Assembly: GCF_031127905.1 (NCBI RefSeq)
Contig: NZ_JARXIC010000035.1
Coordinates: 1 to 34,244, forward strand
Reading direction: 5' to 3'
Source of the DNA: Thalassobacterium sedimentorum
GTDB taxonomy: Bacteria > Verrucomicrobiota > Verrucomicrobiia > Opitutales > Coraliomargaritaceae
Length of the DNA: 34,244 nucleotides
The translations under genes and the position numbers were made by a program. Position 1 is the stretch's first letter; each line of letters starts with the position of its first letter. The notes under the pieces were generated by a model. It saw only the letters and a program-made list of their open reading frames with translations. It was not told the origin of the DNA and did no database searches. Below, piece by piece: positions 8,514 through 16,143 of this stretch.

Positions 8514-9221
8514 TTATTCGCCAGCATTCACTCGGTCGAGAAGAGTTTCGATTTGTTCCAAGTAGCGAGCCAATAGTGCGCGGTGATCTTGTTTTGTTGC
8601 TAAGCCTTGCACGCTTTGTGCCTTGAGCGTGTGAATACTTTCGAAGGCATCGATGGGGCTGTTTAAAGCAGTGCTCAGTGCGCGCGTGGCAGCCAACTTA
8701 TCCGTGGGCACTGAGTCGCTAAAGAGGCGCAGCGCACCGCGGCATACCGTTTGAAAGGAGCTGAGTGAGTCGATTAATAGGTGTGGTAGCTCTTGCTGTG
8801 GTTTGCGAAGTTGCAAGTATGCCTGCCTTAGCTTGAGCAGTTTTGAGCGAAGTTCGAATTCGACCTGCTGGCGTAGGTGGGCGCGATTGACCTCGATGCC
8901 GCGCAGCGGATCGTCGCCATGGAGCACGCGGTGCGATTCCACAATGTCCAGCATTTCCATCGGAAACACATCGGCCGAGGCGCGAAAGCGCTCTGGAGTG
9001 AAGCAGAGTGGGGCGGGGTTGCCGGCCTGCTGCCATTTGGCACTGGGGGCACGTATTGCGTCCAGATTGGCCACGCTCCATGTGTCTGCGAGTAGCAGCA
9101 AATTGTAGTCGGAGCGCCCTGGGATGTAGTCGCCCGCCGCGGAAGAGCCGTAGAGGACCACTGCCTGTAGCTGACTCGCCAGCGCTGCTTTGATTGATTC
9201 AGTAAATGTTTCCGGTTTCAT
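8514..9221 (-). CDS. Nucleotidyltransferase-fold protein with altered active site
   Basis: The 235-residue protein starts with a MNT-like nucleotidyltransferase signature, VVLYGSSAAGDYIPGRSDYN at residues 21-40. The family pattern is G-S-x(n)-D-x-D; here Gly25-Ser26 and Asp38 are present but the second acid is Asn40. That could weaken or abolish metal-dependent transfer. The C-terminal 130 residues are helical (KLLKLRQAYLQLRKPQ near 125), as in nucleotidyltransferases with an appended helical partner domain. A good ribosome site (AAGGAG eight bases before the ATG) supports the start. It lies between a TPM gene and lemA, 30 and 26 bases away, so it is probably co-transcribed. Substrate unknown. 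Confidence 0.75.
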   Translation of the reverse strand: MKPETFTESIKAALASQLQAVVLYGSSAAGDYIPGRSDYNLLLLADTWSVANLDAIRAPSAKWQQAGNPAPLCFTPERFRASADVFPMEMLDIVESHRVLHGDDPLRGIEVNRAHLRQQVEFELRSKLLKLRQAYLQLRKPQQELPHLLIDSLSSFQTVCRGALRLFSDSVPTDKLAATRALSTALNSPIDAFESIHTLKAQSVQGLATKQDHRALLARYLEQIETLLDRVNAGE

Positions 9222-9247
9222 GATGATGTCTCCTTATTTAAAAATGT

Positions 9248-10054
9248 TTACCAGCCGCCGGATGCGCCGCCGCCTCCGCTCATGCCGCCACCAAAGCCGC
9301 CACTGCTGAAGCCGCCTCCGCCGCCGAAGCCCCCGCGCGAGGAACTGCCGCCGTAATAGCCGCCGCCACCGTAGTAGCGCCGTCGACCGTAGCGTCGACC
9401 GCCGTAGCCCCCTCCGCCTCCGCCACCTTGATTGCGAATCGCACTATAGATGACGAAGACCACGAATAGACTGAAAAATATAAAGACCAGTGGATTGTCG
9501 CGATCGCGCTTAGAGCTTTGCGGACGCGTTGCTTGCTGGGCGAGTTCGACCCCGTAGTGCTTGGCCACTATGTTGGCTAGGGCGAGTGCCCCGGCTTCCA
9601 CGCCTTTTTTCATTTGATTTTGCTTAAAGTAGGCCAGCACATATTGATCACGGATCTGGCCTGCGCGTCCGTCGGGAATCACGCCCTCCAGCCCGTAACC
9701 GACTTCGATCCGCATCTTGCGCTCTTTTACTGCGATCAGTAGCATCACGCCATTGTCTTTGCCCGCCTCGCCGACGCCCCATTTTTCAAATAAGCGGTTG
9801 GTAAAGTCATCGATCTGACCGCCCTGCATAGAGGGCAGCGTCACCACCACGAGCGAGGCGCCGGTCTTGGCCCGCAGTCCATCCAGAATGCCACGCAGGC
9901 GTTGTTCCGTATTGCTAGACAGTAAGTTCGCGCGATCCGTGATGCTGCCTGTCGGCTCCAGTTGGGCGATCAATTGCTCGCTGGTTGCGGCACTCAGTGG
10001 AGTACTCAGTAAGAGTGCCCAGCCGCAAAGTAGAATCAGTATTCTTCGATACAT
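9248..10054 (-). CDS. TPM domain (YgcG-type) secreted membrane protein
   Basis: From the ATG at 10054 the protein has 268 residues: a signal peptide (MYRRILILLCGWALLLSTPLSAA), a TPM domain at about residues 35-165, a membrane helix (NPLVFIFFSLFVVFVIYSAI) and a tail made almost wholly of Gly, Ser, Tyr and Arg. The TPM domain is recognised from TDRANLLS, VTLPSMQG, FEKWGVGEAGKDNGVMLLIAV and VGYGLEGVIPDGRAG. TPM domains have been linked to phosphatase activity and photosystem II repair in plants; the bacterial role is not established. The Gly-rich tail is common in these proteins. An upstream TTG/ATG option at 10093 would put 13 charged residues before the signal peptide and is less likely. First gene of the TPM/nucleotidyltransferase/LemA cluster. 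Confidence 0.88.
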   Translation of the reverse strand: MYRRILILLCGWALLLSTPLSAATSEQLIAQLEPTGSITDRANLLSSNTEQRLRGILDGLRAKTGASLVVVTLPSMQGGQIDDFTNRLFEKWGVGEAGKDNGVMLLIAVKERKMRIEVGYGLEGVIPDGRAGQIRDQYVLAYFKQNQMKKGVEAGALALANIVAKHYGVELAQQATRPQSSKRDRDNPLVFIFFSLFVVFVIYSAIRNQGGGGGGGYGGRRYGRRRYYGGGGYYGGSSSRGGFGGGGGFSSGGFGGGMSGGGGASGGW

Positions 10055-10175
10055 AGAACTGTGCAGCCTTTCAGGAGCTCGCTTCAATGACAATGGGAAA
10101 GTCGTATCAGAACGGCAGATGCAGCATATATTTTTCTAGACCTTGCAGGAAATTTCGACTAATCTATTGATTGTC

Positions 10176-10721
10176 ATGGCAGCTATTGAATATTCTGGAG
10201 AAATCCCCGCTGAACGCGCCAGCTGGGAGGAGCTGCATGTTCAAATCGCAGCCATTCATGCGAATGAGCGTTTGATGCAAATTTTGGGTGAGTTGCCGGA
10301 TGAAATCCTGCTGTTGAATCAAAATCGGCAGATTATTTATGTCAATGAAGTCGCGCTCAAGTGCTTGGGCGTCCAGGACCCTGCAGAGGTCTATGGCTGT
10401 CGGCCTGGAGAGGTATTTGGCTGTGTGCATGCTAGCCAGGGGGCGGGTGGTTGCGGCACTTCCGAGCATTGCAGTTTCTGTGGCGGGCTAAGAGTGATTA
10501 TGAATAGCCTGAACGGGTATGCAGATGTGCAAAAATGTCGTATCGCCCGTGCTGAGGGAGCAGCGCCTTTGGATATGATTGTGCATGGGGTTCCAATCAA
10601 TGTGCTCGGGATGTCACTGTCCTTGGTGTGTTGTCAGCCCATTGCCAGCGAAAAGAACAAGCAGGTCGCCGTGGCGAGTTTCCGAGTTCAGCGCTATGCG
10701 GCCTATCTGGAAGAGATCTGA
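10176..10721 (+). CDS. Stand-alone PAS protein with Cys-rich insert
   Basis: From the ATG at 10176 the protein has 181 residues. Residues 35-70 form the start of a PAS sensor domain (LPDEILLLNQNRQIIYVNEVALKCLGV). A Cys-rich loop follows near residues 75-112, with GCRPGEVFGC, GGCGTSEHC and SFCGG. The CGTSxxCxxCG cluster is a known decoration of some PAS domains in histidine kinases and could bind a metal or iron-sulphur cluster or act as a redox switch (inference). No kinase, cyclase or other output domain follows. The stop is two bases from the next gene, which encodes a tiny membrane protein, so the two probably work together. A TTG at 10143 is an alternative start. Confidence 0.75.
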   Translation: MAAIEYSGEIPAERASWEELHVQIAAIHANERLMQILGELPDEILLLNQNRQIIYVNEVALKCLGVQDPAEVYGCRPGEVFGCVHASQGAGGCGTSEHCSFCGGLRVIMNSLNGYADVQKCRIARAEGAAPLDMIVHGVPINVLGMSLSLVCCQPIASEKNKQVAVASFRVQRYAAYLEEI

Positions 10722-10723
10722 GC

Positions 10724-10879
10724 ATGCTACAGACGATCTTTAATTTCTTAGTCCTTTTAGCCTTCGGCGTCATCCTTGTCTTTGTAGTGGGCACTGCTTT
10801 GCATTTTAAGCTTAAAAAGCAGAATAAACAAAGCCGCGAGGAAGCCTTGAAGGTGCAAAGCGACGAGCCCTCGGACTAG
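10724..10879 (+). CDS. 51-residue single-pass membrane protein
   Basis: A small gene starting two bases after the PAS gene stop. It encodes one hydrophobic helix (residues 4-28, IFNFLVLLAFGVILVFVVGTALHF) followed by a positively charged, then acidic, tail (KLKKQNKQSREEALK...DEPSD). The tight spacing and the clear membrane-protein composition argue that it is real. Its partner is probably the PAS protein, which lacks an output domain of its own. I do not recognise a family. Confidence 0.6.
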   Translation: MLQTIFNFLVLLAFGVILVFVVGTALHFKLKKQNKQSREEALKVQSDEPSD

Positions 10880-10938
10880 CGGCATCCACGTGCTGAGGGG
10901 GGGCGATAACTTGTGTCAGTGCATTAAATATATAATAC

Positions 10939-11520
10939 ATGACCACTAAAACTAAATCAGAGACTACAGCAGGCAAAGAAAGCTTTAGCAATGTTCAGGA
11001 CTTGCTCGTCAAATCTTTAGGCAAGAACGATGCACTGACACAATCTGTGAATCAACGGATCCATTCTCGTAAGCTGGTGAAGAAACTCATCATTGCACGT
11101 AGCCAAGCCAAGCTTTCGCAAGCCGATCTGGCGCGTAAGTTGGATTGCTCGCAGAGTCGCATTTCGAAAATCGAAAATGGCAGCGACGATCAACTTCGTG
11201 TGGCGGATTTGAGCGCTTACTCCAAAGCATTGGATACGGGGATTATGTTCAGCATCGGTGAACCCAAACGCCACGCGGTCGAATCGATCAAACATCATGC
11301 TTTTCAGATTAAGCATCATCTGGATCAGCTTGCGTCCTTGGCACAAAAAGACGAACAGATCTCAACTGGAGTCGAAGACTTTTTTAGTGAAACGCTGTTT
11401 AATATGCTCAAGATCATCGAAGATTCCGCGCGTAAGCTTCCGACTCATTCAATGGAAGAGGATGATATCCTGATCTATTCGAATAAAGAAATCGAACAGG
11501 GGCAGATCTGCGAAGTTTGA
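10939..11520 (+). CDS. XRE-family transcriptional regulator
   Basis: The 193-residue protein carries a helix-turn-helix of the XRE/Cro type at about residues 48-100: KKLIIARSQAKLSQADLARKLDCSQSRISKIENG followed by VADLSAYSKAL. The C-terminal 90 residues are helical (AVESIKHHAFQIKHHLDQLASLAQ and VEDFFSETLFNMLKIIEDSARKLP) and probably mediate dimerisation or partner binding. No Shine-Dalgarno sequence precedes the ATG. The next gene begins 22 bases after its stop, and the pair stands isolated in an accessory region. An antitoxin-like role with autoregulation is possible but not shown. Confidence 0.85.
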   Translation: MTTKTKSETTAGKESFSNVQDLLVKSLGKNDALTQSVNQRIHSRKLVKKLIIARSQAKLSQADLARKLDCSQSRISKIENGSDDQLRVADLSAYSKALDTGIMFSIGEPKRHAVESIKHHAFQIKHHLDQLASLAQKDEQISTGVEDFFSETLFNMLKIIEDSARKLPTHSMEEDDILIYSNKEIEQGQICEV

Positions 11521-11542
11521 TGAAGAGGCCTAGCTAGAAAAG

Positions 11543-12154
11543 ATGGGTAATAAAAATATGAAAGCTTCAGACTTTGAGCCTCTTACGCCGGAGGAGCGTG
11601 AGCAAATGTATGATCATGTGATTTACGAATTCGAGTCCGTTCTGGATTTGCCCAACTACCATGATGACGGCAGGCTTAAGGAGTGTGTGTATCTTAAGGC
11701 CTTAATTTCTTTTCGGCTACTAGACGATTTTTTCAGCTTCGACGAGAGCAAGAATTATAAGCCGGATGATGTGTTTGCTTGGCAATTTTTTGAAGAGGGT
11801 ACAGTTCAACGCGATTTCAGGGGAAAGGAACATGTAGAGACTCAGTGTAACCGTAATCGTATAAACAAGCAGATCGCTCATCTCTCGAAAATGAGGCGAG
11901 ATTCGAGATTGTGTGATTCTTCAAAGGCTTGGAAAATGGGAAACCTAAATAAAATACGACCCCGCATCGTCGCATTTTGCCAAGCCATCTTGAGTGAGCG
12001 CGAAGGGGAGTTAAGCCAGGAAACGCAGGCTCAATTCATGCATTTACTAGAACTTGCACGTAAATCTTATGGAGTCAGTAAAGATGCTCTGTGCGGGGAG
12101 ACGTCAAATGTATCCGTCACTATCGCGAGTGTCTCAGTTCAACCTGCGTCTTGA
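11543..12154 (+). CDS. Unknown protein with HEPN-like RX6H motif
   Basis: This 203-residue protein is not one I recognise. The first 70 residues are acidic and helical (YDHVIYEFESVLDLPNYH, YLKALISFRLLDDFF). Near the middle is CNRNRINKQIAHLS, in which Arg106 and His113 are separated by six residues, matching the R-x(4-6)-H signature of HEPN-superfamily RNases and nucleotidyl-targeted toxins. A basic helical segment (WKMGNLNKIRPRIVAFCQAI) follows. HEPN toxins are commonly paired with an antitoxin, and here an XRE regulator lies 22 bases upstream. The assignment rests on one short motif and on context. A start five codons later (MKASDFEP) is also possible. Confidence 0.6.
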   Translation: MGNKNMKASDFEPLTPEEREQMYDHVIYEFESVLDLPNYHDDGRLKECVYLKALISFRLLDDFFSFDESKNYKPDDVFAWQFFEEGTVQRDFRGKEHVETQCNRNRINKQIAHLSKMRRDSRLCDSSKAWKMGNLNKIRPRIVAFCQAILSEREGELSQETQAQFMHLLELARKSYGVSKDALCGETSNVSVTIASVSVQPAS

Positions 12155-12696
12155 GCTTGGGCGAAGGAGGAAGAGAAGGAGGGATCTACTGCCCCATCGC
12201 GACGCGGGCGTGACCACTTCGACAGGCTCAGGGACTAAGTGAAGTCGTGCCCCTGCCAATGTCAGCTCATACACGTACTGATGCCACTTCTCGGAATACA
12301 TGATCTATAAGCTTGGCCTTTGCGTAGCCTCGAAACTTACCAGTCGTGAGCTCGTCGAATCGAGTTTCGGGAAGCGATCGGCATCGCCCCGGTTCCTAGC
12401 TTAAAAAGATATATCTATTAACCTAAAAAGATGAGTTGAATGCGTAAGCGACAGTTACCATCGGCGGATCATCGTTAGCTTTTTAAGATTTGAGAGGAAA
12501 AATAGATCTGCGCCGTGATTTTTTTTATGGGGAGTCGCGTTCTGCAAGTTCCGTCACCGAGGTTCATCCATTCATACGCAGACTCAGTATAAGCGTATAT
12601 AAGTGAACATTAGCGGTTTTCGGCTAAGCCGAATCTACGTAATGGTGGCACTTGGTGAAATTGACTCAAAGTGTGAATTGAGCATAGGATTACACT
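12155..12696. other. 542-base intergenic stretch with palindromic elements
   Basis: No coding gene is visible. At about 12200-12257 is an imperfect hairpin containing CACTTCGACAGGCTCAGGGAC, a kind of dispersed intergenic repeat. At 12331-12369 the arms CGAAACT and AGTTTCG flank a 25-base loop. At 12566-12603 lies the left copy of the direct repeat that frames the next gene. The remainder is AT-rich without clear signals. Confidence 0.5.
12566..12603. repeat. Left 38-bp direct repeat flanking the GxxExxY gene
   Basis: Begins ATCCATTCATACGCAGAC and ends GCGTATATAAG. It matches 13186-13223 in 34 of 38 positions in the same orientation. Each copy contains ATACGC and GCGTAT separated by 13 bases, a small hairpin that is kept although the loop bases differ. 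Confidence 0.8.
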
Positions 12697-13098
12697 ATGA
12701 TTAACAATACAGAATATATGGGGGACGAAGGCTATGCACTTATAGGAACAGCATTTGAAGCACACCGCGAACTAGGAGGCGGACTTAGCGAAGAAATCTA
12801 CCAAGAGAGCATGGAACTGGAATTAGGATTCCGAAACATCGTCTTCTCATCCAAAGACGAACTCAGGGTCTACTACAAAGACCATCTCTTAAAGAAAAAG
12901 TATGTGCCCGACTTGCTCGTCTCCGGGGAGATCGTCACGGAACTAAAAGCCGTCAAGGCGTTGAATTCTGACCATGAACGGCAACTGCTCAACTACATGA
13001 GAATTACTCGTAAAGCTGTCGGTTACTTGGTGAATTTTGGACCGATTGAAAAACTGGAATGGAAACGCTACATGCTAAAAGAATTCATTCCATCATAA
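12697..13098 (+). CDS. GxxExxY family protein (PDDEXK-like nuclease fold)
   Basis: The 133-residue protein belongs to the GxxExxY/PDDEXK_3 group. The naming motif appears as GGLSEEIYQESMELEL near residue 29 (G..E..Y). The nuclease-like core follows: YVPDLLVSGEIVTELKAVKAL near residues 69-89, giving Asp and E-x-K in PD-(D/E)xK order, then ERQLLNYMRITRKAVGYLVNFG. Members are typically 120-140 residues, occur in several copies in Verrucomicrobiota and Planctomycetota, and have no established function. AGGA eight bases before the ATG is a plausible ribosome site. The gene and its upstream region are framed by two 38-bp direct repeats, suggesting that it moved as a unit. Confidence 0.88.
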   Translation: MINNTEYMGDEGYALIGTAFEAHRELGGGLSEEIYQESMELELGFRNIVFSSKDELRVYYKDHLLKKKYVPDLLVSGEIVTELKAVKALNSDHERQLLNYMRITRKAVGYLVNFGPIEKLEWKRYMLKEFIPS

Positions 13099-13185
13099 CT
13101 GGACAAAGCCTACGCTGGCCTGAAGCCCTCATGCTCTGCATTTCCAGCATAGCTGGAGACCGCTTATAGGCACTCATATACGCTT

Positions 13186-13223
13186 ATCCATTCATACGCA
13201 GACTTAGCATCGGCGTATATAAG
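13186..13223. repeat. Right 38-bp direct repeat flanking the GxxExxY gene
   Basis: Second copy of the repeat at 12566-12603, with four differences. It lies 88 bases after the gene stop. An extra arm at about 13173-13183 (CTCATATACGC) can also pair with its GCGTATATAAG end. Confidence 0.8.
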
Positions 13224-13344
13224 CTCACCAATGATGAGTCATTGAACTTATTAAGCGCTTCGCCATTTTGGCGGGCAAGTATGTCCTCTATTTTTATTCC
13301 TAAGTTATTCTCTAGCATTAACTTGGTCGCCGGTATACTCACAT

Positions 13345-13361
13345 TGAGTTAACGTAACTCA
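13345..13361. repeat. 7-bp stem palindrome before yceH 3' end
   Basis: TGAGTTA and TAACTCA flank the loop ACG. It lies in the roughly 350-base gap between the GxxExxY gene and yceH. Apart from the right direct repeat I see no other feature in that gap. It could be an operator or a weak bidirectional terminator; the following ATTATTTTAG is only modestly T-rich. Confidence 0.35.
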
Positions 13362-13455
13362 TTATTTTAGGATTAGGACTAAACTTTTTTTCGAATTGGT
13401 ATTAGGCTTGTCCTGGTAAAATGGCATAGTGGAATGCCAGAGCCTCCGGTTCCTC

Positions 13456-14139
13456 CTATTGAAACTGTTTCTGAAAATTCTCGAAGGCCGCTTTCAACTC
13501 GTTGAGCTCGCTCTGCAGCGTTTCTACTGTGGTTTCCAACTCCTGGATGCGTGCATCGCGACTGCTGAGCGGGCTAGGGGTGTGGACGACTGCTTGGTCG
13601 CCGGCATTTTCCGTTTCTGCTGCTGCGGGTTCGCCGGAGAGGAGGTGTTGATAACGCAGTTCCTTTTTGCCCGGGGAGCGGGGGAGTTGTGTCCAGAGCG
13701 GTCGGTCGACGTCTTCGCTGATCTCATTGAGCGTCGCCTCGACCTCGTCGGTGGTGGCAAAGGAATGCATGCGTTCGCAGCGGGTGCGCAATTCGCCGAG
13801 GGTCTGGGCGCCGCGCAGCAATAATACGGTGAGCAGTGCCTTGCCCGCTTTGTCGAGGCCGAGGTGCTCGTCGATGTTATGGCGATATTTAGCGACGCGT
13901 GAGCCGGCCACGTCGACGCGGAAGACTAGTTTGGCCTTTCTCAGGTCGTCGATCGATTCCAGCACGGTTTCTTCATCATATTCCACCACTGGCTGGCGGT
14001 TCGACTTTTGGTTACAGGCCAATAGCAAGCTGTTCAGTGTAAGCGGGTAGGCGTCCGGGGTGGTGGCCGCTTTTTCAAGTAAGCAGCCGAGCACGCGCGC
14101 GTCGACGGCAGTCAGAAGTGGGTATGTTTCGTTGTCCAT
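13456..14139 (-). CDS. yceH: YceH/DUF480 winged-helix protein
   Basis: From the ATG at 14139 the protein has 227 residues and matches the YceH (DUF480) family, two tandem winged-helix domains of unknown role. The diagnostic N-terminus [39 protein letters not shown] is present. The middle of the second domain is also recognisable ([22 protein letters not shown], then [22 protein letters not shown]). The last 45 residues form a coiled coil ([30 protein letters not shown]), an extension seen in many but not all members. A TTG four codons upstream is an alternative start. Flanked by accessory DNA on its 3' side. Confidence 0.92.
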   Translation of the reverse strand: MDNETYPLLTAVDARVLGCLLEKAATTPDAYPLTLNSLLLACNQKSNRQPVVEYDEETVLESIDDLRKAKLVFRVDVAGSRVAKYRHNIDEHLGLDKAGKALLTVLLLRGAQTLGELRTRCERMHSFATTDEVEATLNEISEDVDRPLWTQLPRSPGKKELRYQHLLSGEPAAAETENAGDQAVVHTPSPLSSRDARIQELETTVETLQSELNELKAAFENFQKQFQ

Positions 14140-14293
14140 GGAGTCTGTCAAAGCAGCTGTTGTGAGTTCTTAAAAGGCAGGTTTTAAGTGTGATGTCGAT
14201 TGCTGTAAATAGTATCCGAGCAGGATTTTTCACTACGACGTGTACACCTGTGCCCATTGGATTCACGGATGCGCAATCCTTGGTCGTCGACCT

Positions 14294-14320
14294 CCCGTGG
14301 CATCCGCGCGATGCCGGGAA
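14294..14320. repeat. GC-rich hairpin downstream of the 14343-15011 gene
   Basis: CCCGTGGCATC and GATGCCGGG can form a stem around a five-base loop, just past the stop of the minus-strand gene ending at 14343. There is no T-run on either strand, so termination is uncertain. The rest of the 203-base gap to yceH shows nothing clear. Confidence 0.4.
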
Positions 14321-14342
14321 TCTGCTGCGATATTGACTGCGA

Positions 14343-15011
14343 TCAGTCCAGCGTGATCAAGCGGTCGGATAAATCGTTAAGGGCACTGCGGATTGCAGGA
14401 AAGGCTTCAGCCAGGCTTTGATAGAGAGCTGTGGTGTCGCTCTTATGACTGAATGGGTGCTGCGCGGCCGAGCGATAGGAGCCGCCCCCGACTGATTCGT
14501 AAAATGAGAGGGCTGGTGCGCCGCGCCGTTGACTGCGTTCTTCAATAGCTTGAGGGAAAATTCCAGTGAGGAATAGAAGGTGCTCTCCAGCCATGACATA
14601 GAGCTCATAGCGTTTGCCTTCGGGGCTGATTTCGATTTGTTTGAGCCAGTCGACAATATAGAAAATGCCTCGGCTACTGGTATGTGGATGAAAGCCTGCT
14701 TCTAAAAAAAACTCCAAGACGCCGGAGACGTAGTCGGCGAGTTCCGGGCTGTCTAAGCCGGAGCTTTTTAAGCTGTGCCGGCTGAGTAGGTAAAAGTAAA
14801 GGCGTGGGCTGATGCGCAGGGTGTCCGGGCTCGCGAGCACGTAGTCCAAGAGGGCGGGCTGGTCTAAAATCGTGTCGACGGTGGCGGGGTCGACCAGTAA
14901 GTAAGCGATCGCCTCGGCTTCGCGCGGACTGTCGCCGGCTAGCGCGGCGCTGATGAAGTGTAGGTCGTTGAGACTCAGTTGATGGCGATATTCAAGTCTA
15001 ACCTTAGGCAT
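14343..15011 (-). CDS. Conserved-looking cytoplasmic protein, function unknown
   Basis: From the ATG at 15011 the protein has 222 residues with no signal peptide or membrane helix. It is mostly helical (YRHQLSLNDLHFISAALAGD, PALLDYVLASPDTLRISPRLYFYLLSRHSL, DYVSGVLEFFLEAGF). The centre has IFYIVDWLKQIE and YELYVMAGEHLLFLTGIFPQAIEERSQRRGAP, which looks like a well-packed conserved core. I do not recognise the family. A GTG three codons upstream is an alternative start. It is between yceH and msrA on the same strand, with gaps of about 200 bases on both sides, so it is probably transcribed on its own. Confidence 0.65.
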   Translation of the reverse strand: MPKVRLEYRHQLSLNDLHFISAALAGDSPREAEAIAYLLVDPATVDTILDQPALLDYVLASPDTLRISPRLYFYLLSRHSLKSSGLDSPELADYVSGVLEFFLEAGFHPHTSSRGIFYIVDWLKQIEISPEGKRYELYVMAGEHLLFLTGIFPQAIEERSQRRGAPALSFYESVGGGSYRSAAQHPFSHKSDTTALYQSLAEAFPAIRSALNDLSDRLITLD

Positions 15012-15238
15012 GGGTTTCACTAAGCTTAATTGATGCCAAAATGCAAAACTGTGGCATGTTCTTAATACGATATTAATGCGAACCAGCTCCAGCTGTGCGG
15101 GCGATGTGGAGAGCTGTTTGTGACGGCAGTGAATGTGGCTGAGTTTTGCAGAATGTTTGCATTCGCCTGTCTTGCACAGGCAATGACTAACATGAAGCCA
15201 GATTCAGGGCCCAGCAGTGTGTATGCTTTGAATGAGTG

Positions 15239-15865
15239 TCATTTTTGACTCAAACCTAGTTTCTTCAGTTTTGGTTGCAGCACGCTGCGTACGTAGCTGT
15301 CGTGTGGGTTGTTTTCGGCGTAGTTTTGGTGGTAGCCTTCGGCGGGGTAAAAGGTGTCCAGGGCTTTTATCTCGGTCGCGATTTTATTGCCTGTATTGGA
15401 TTCGTAAGCCTTGCGACTGCTTGCGATTGCCTCGCGTTCTGCATTGTTTTGATAAAGTAAGATACTGCGGTACTGCAGGCCGAAGTCGGGCCAGACGCCG
15501 TCGCTGCGGGTGGCATCGTGGGTGGTCCAGAAAAAGTCGATCAACTTGCGGTAGCTGATGACTTCGGGGTCATAAATGACTTGCACGACTTCCGCATGGG
15601 AGGTCTCACCGCGGGCGACCTGATAGTAAGTTGGCGAGTCTTCGCTGCCGCCGGCATAGCCGCTAACAACTTCGTTGACGCCCTCTAGACTTTCGTAAAA
15701 AGCCTCCACACACCAGAAACAACCTGCACCAACGACTGCGGTTCGCATGCCCTCAGGTACTTTGACGCTGGCGGGGCGGACATCTTTCTCTGATTTGCTG
15801 GCATAGCAGCCGATGGCTAAGAGTGAAAGAGCAGCGATGGTAGATAGGAGGAGCGTGTGTTTCAT
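15239..15865 (-). CDS. msrA: Peptide methionine sulfoxide reductase A, lipoprotein form
   Basis: MsrA reduces the S-form of methionine sulfoxide in proteins. The 208-residue protein begins with a lipoprotein signal (LLLSTIAALSLLAIGC, lipid-attachment Cys20), so it should be anchored in the envelope and repair periplasmic proteins. The catalytic motif GCFWCVEAF gives Cys49 as the active-site nucleophile. VVSGYAGG, SHAEVVQVIYDP, FFWTTHDAT and the C-terminal YHQNYAENNPHDSYVR are also present. The frame is open for another 67 codons upstream, but the lipobox fixes the start at or near 15865. No msrB domain is fused or adjacent. It is divergent from the gene at 16144. Confidence 0.94.
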   Translation of the reverse strand: MKHTLLLSTIAALSLLAIGCYASKSEKDVRPASVKVPEGMRTAVVGAGCFWCVEAFYESLEGVNEVVSGYAGGSEDSPTYYQVARGETSHAEVVQVIYDPEVISYRKLIDFFWTTHDATRSDGVWPDFGLQYRSILLYQNNAEREAIASSRKAYESNTGNKIATEIKALDTFYPAEGYHQNYAENNPHDSYVRSVLQPKLKKLGLSQK

Positions 15866-16143
15866 TCGGGTAAGATGCATCACTTCGTGAATAATTCCCT
15901 CTTTCGCTTCAGCTTTTGCAAGTTGTAATATGGACCGCGGATGCGTTATGCATTTTGCAAACCTCGCTCGCATGTAGTCATGGTGTTTTGCAATTCGACG
16001 GGAGAGAGACTTCTGTGTCTGCCTAATTGAATGCGTTAATATTCTAATTTTTATCAAATTTGGCATGGAAGATGTTAAACGTTATTCCGTCGCACGCCTG
16101 CGGCAGAATATACATAGACATAACAATAAAAACGGAGGACAAT

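Noticed and set aside
10931-10936. TATAAT immediately before the XRE gene as a -10 element
   Set aside because: It lies only two bases before the ATG, which would put the transcript start inside the gene, and there is no matching -35 at 16-18 bases.
12697-13098. Insertion sequence or transposase
   Set aside because: The protein is a GxxExxY/PDDEXK-type protein, not a transposase, and the flanking repeats are direct, with no terminal inverted repeats of IS type.
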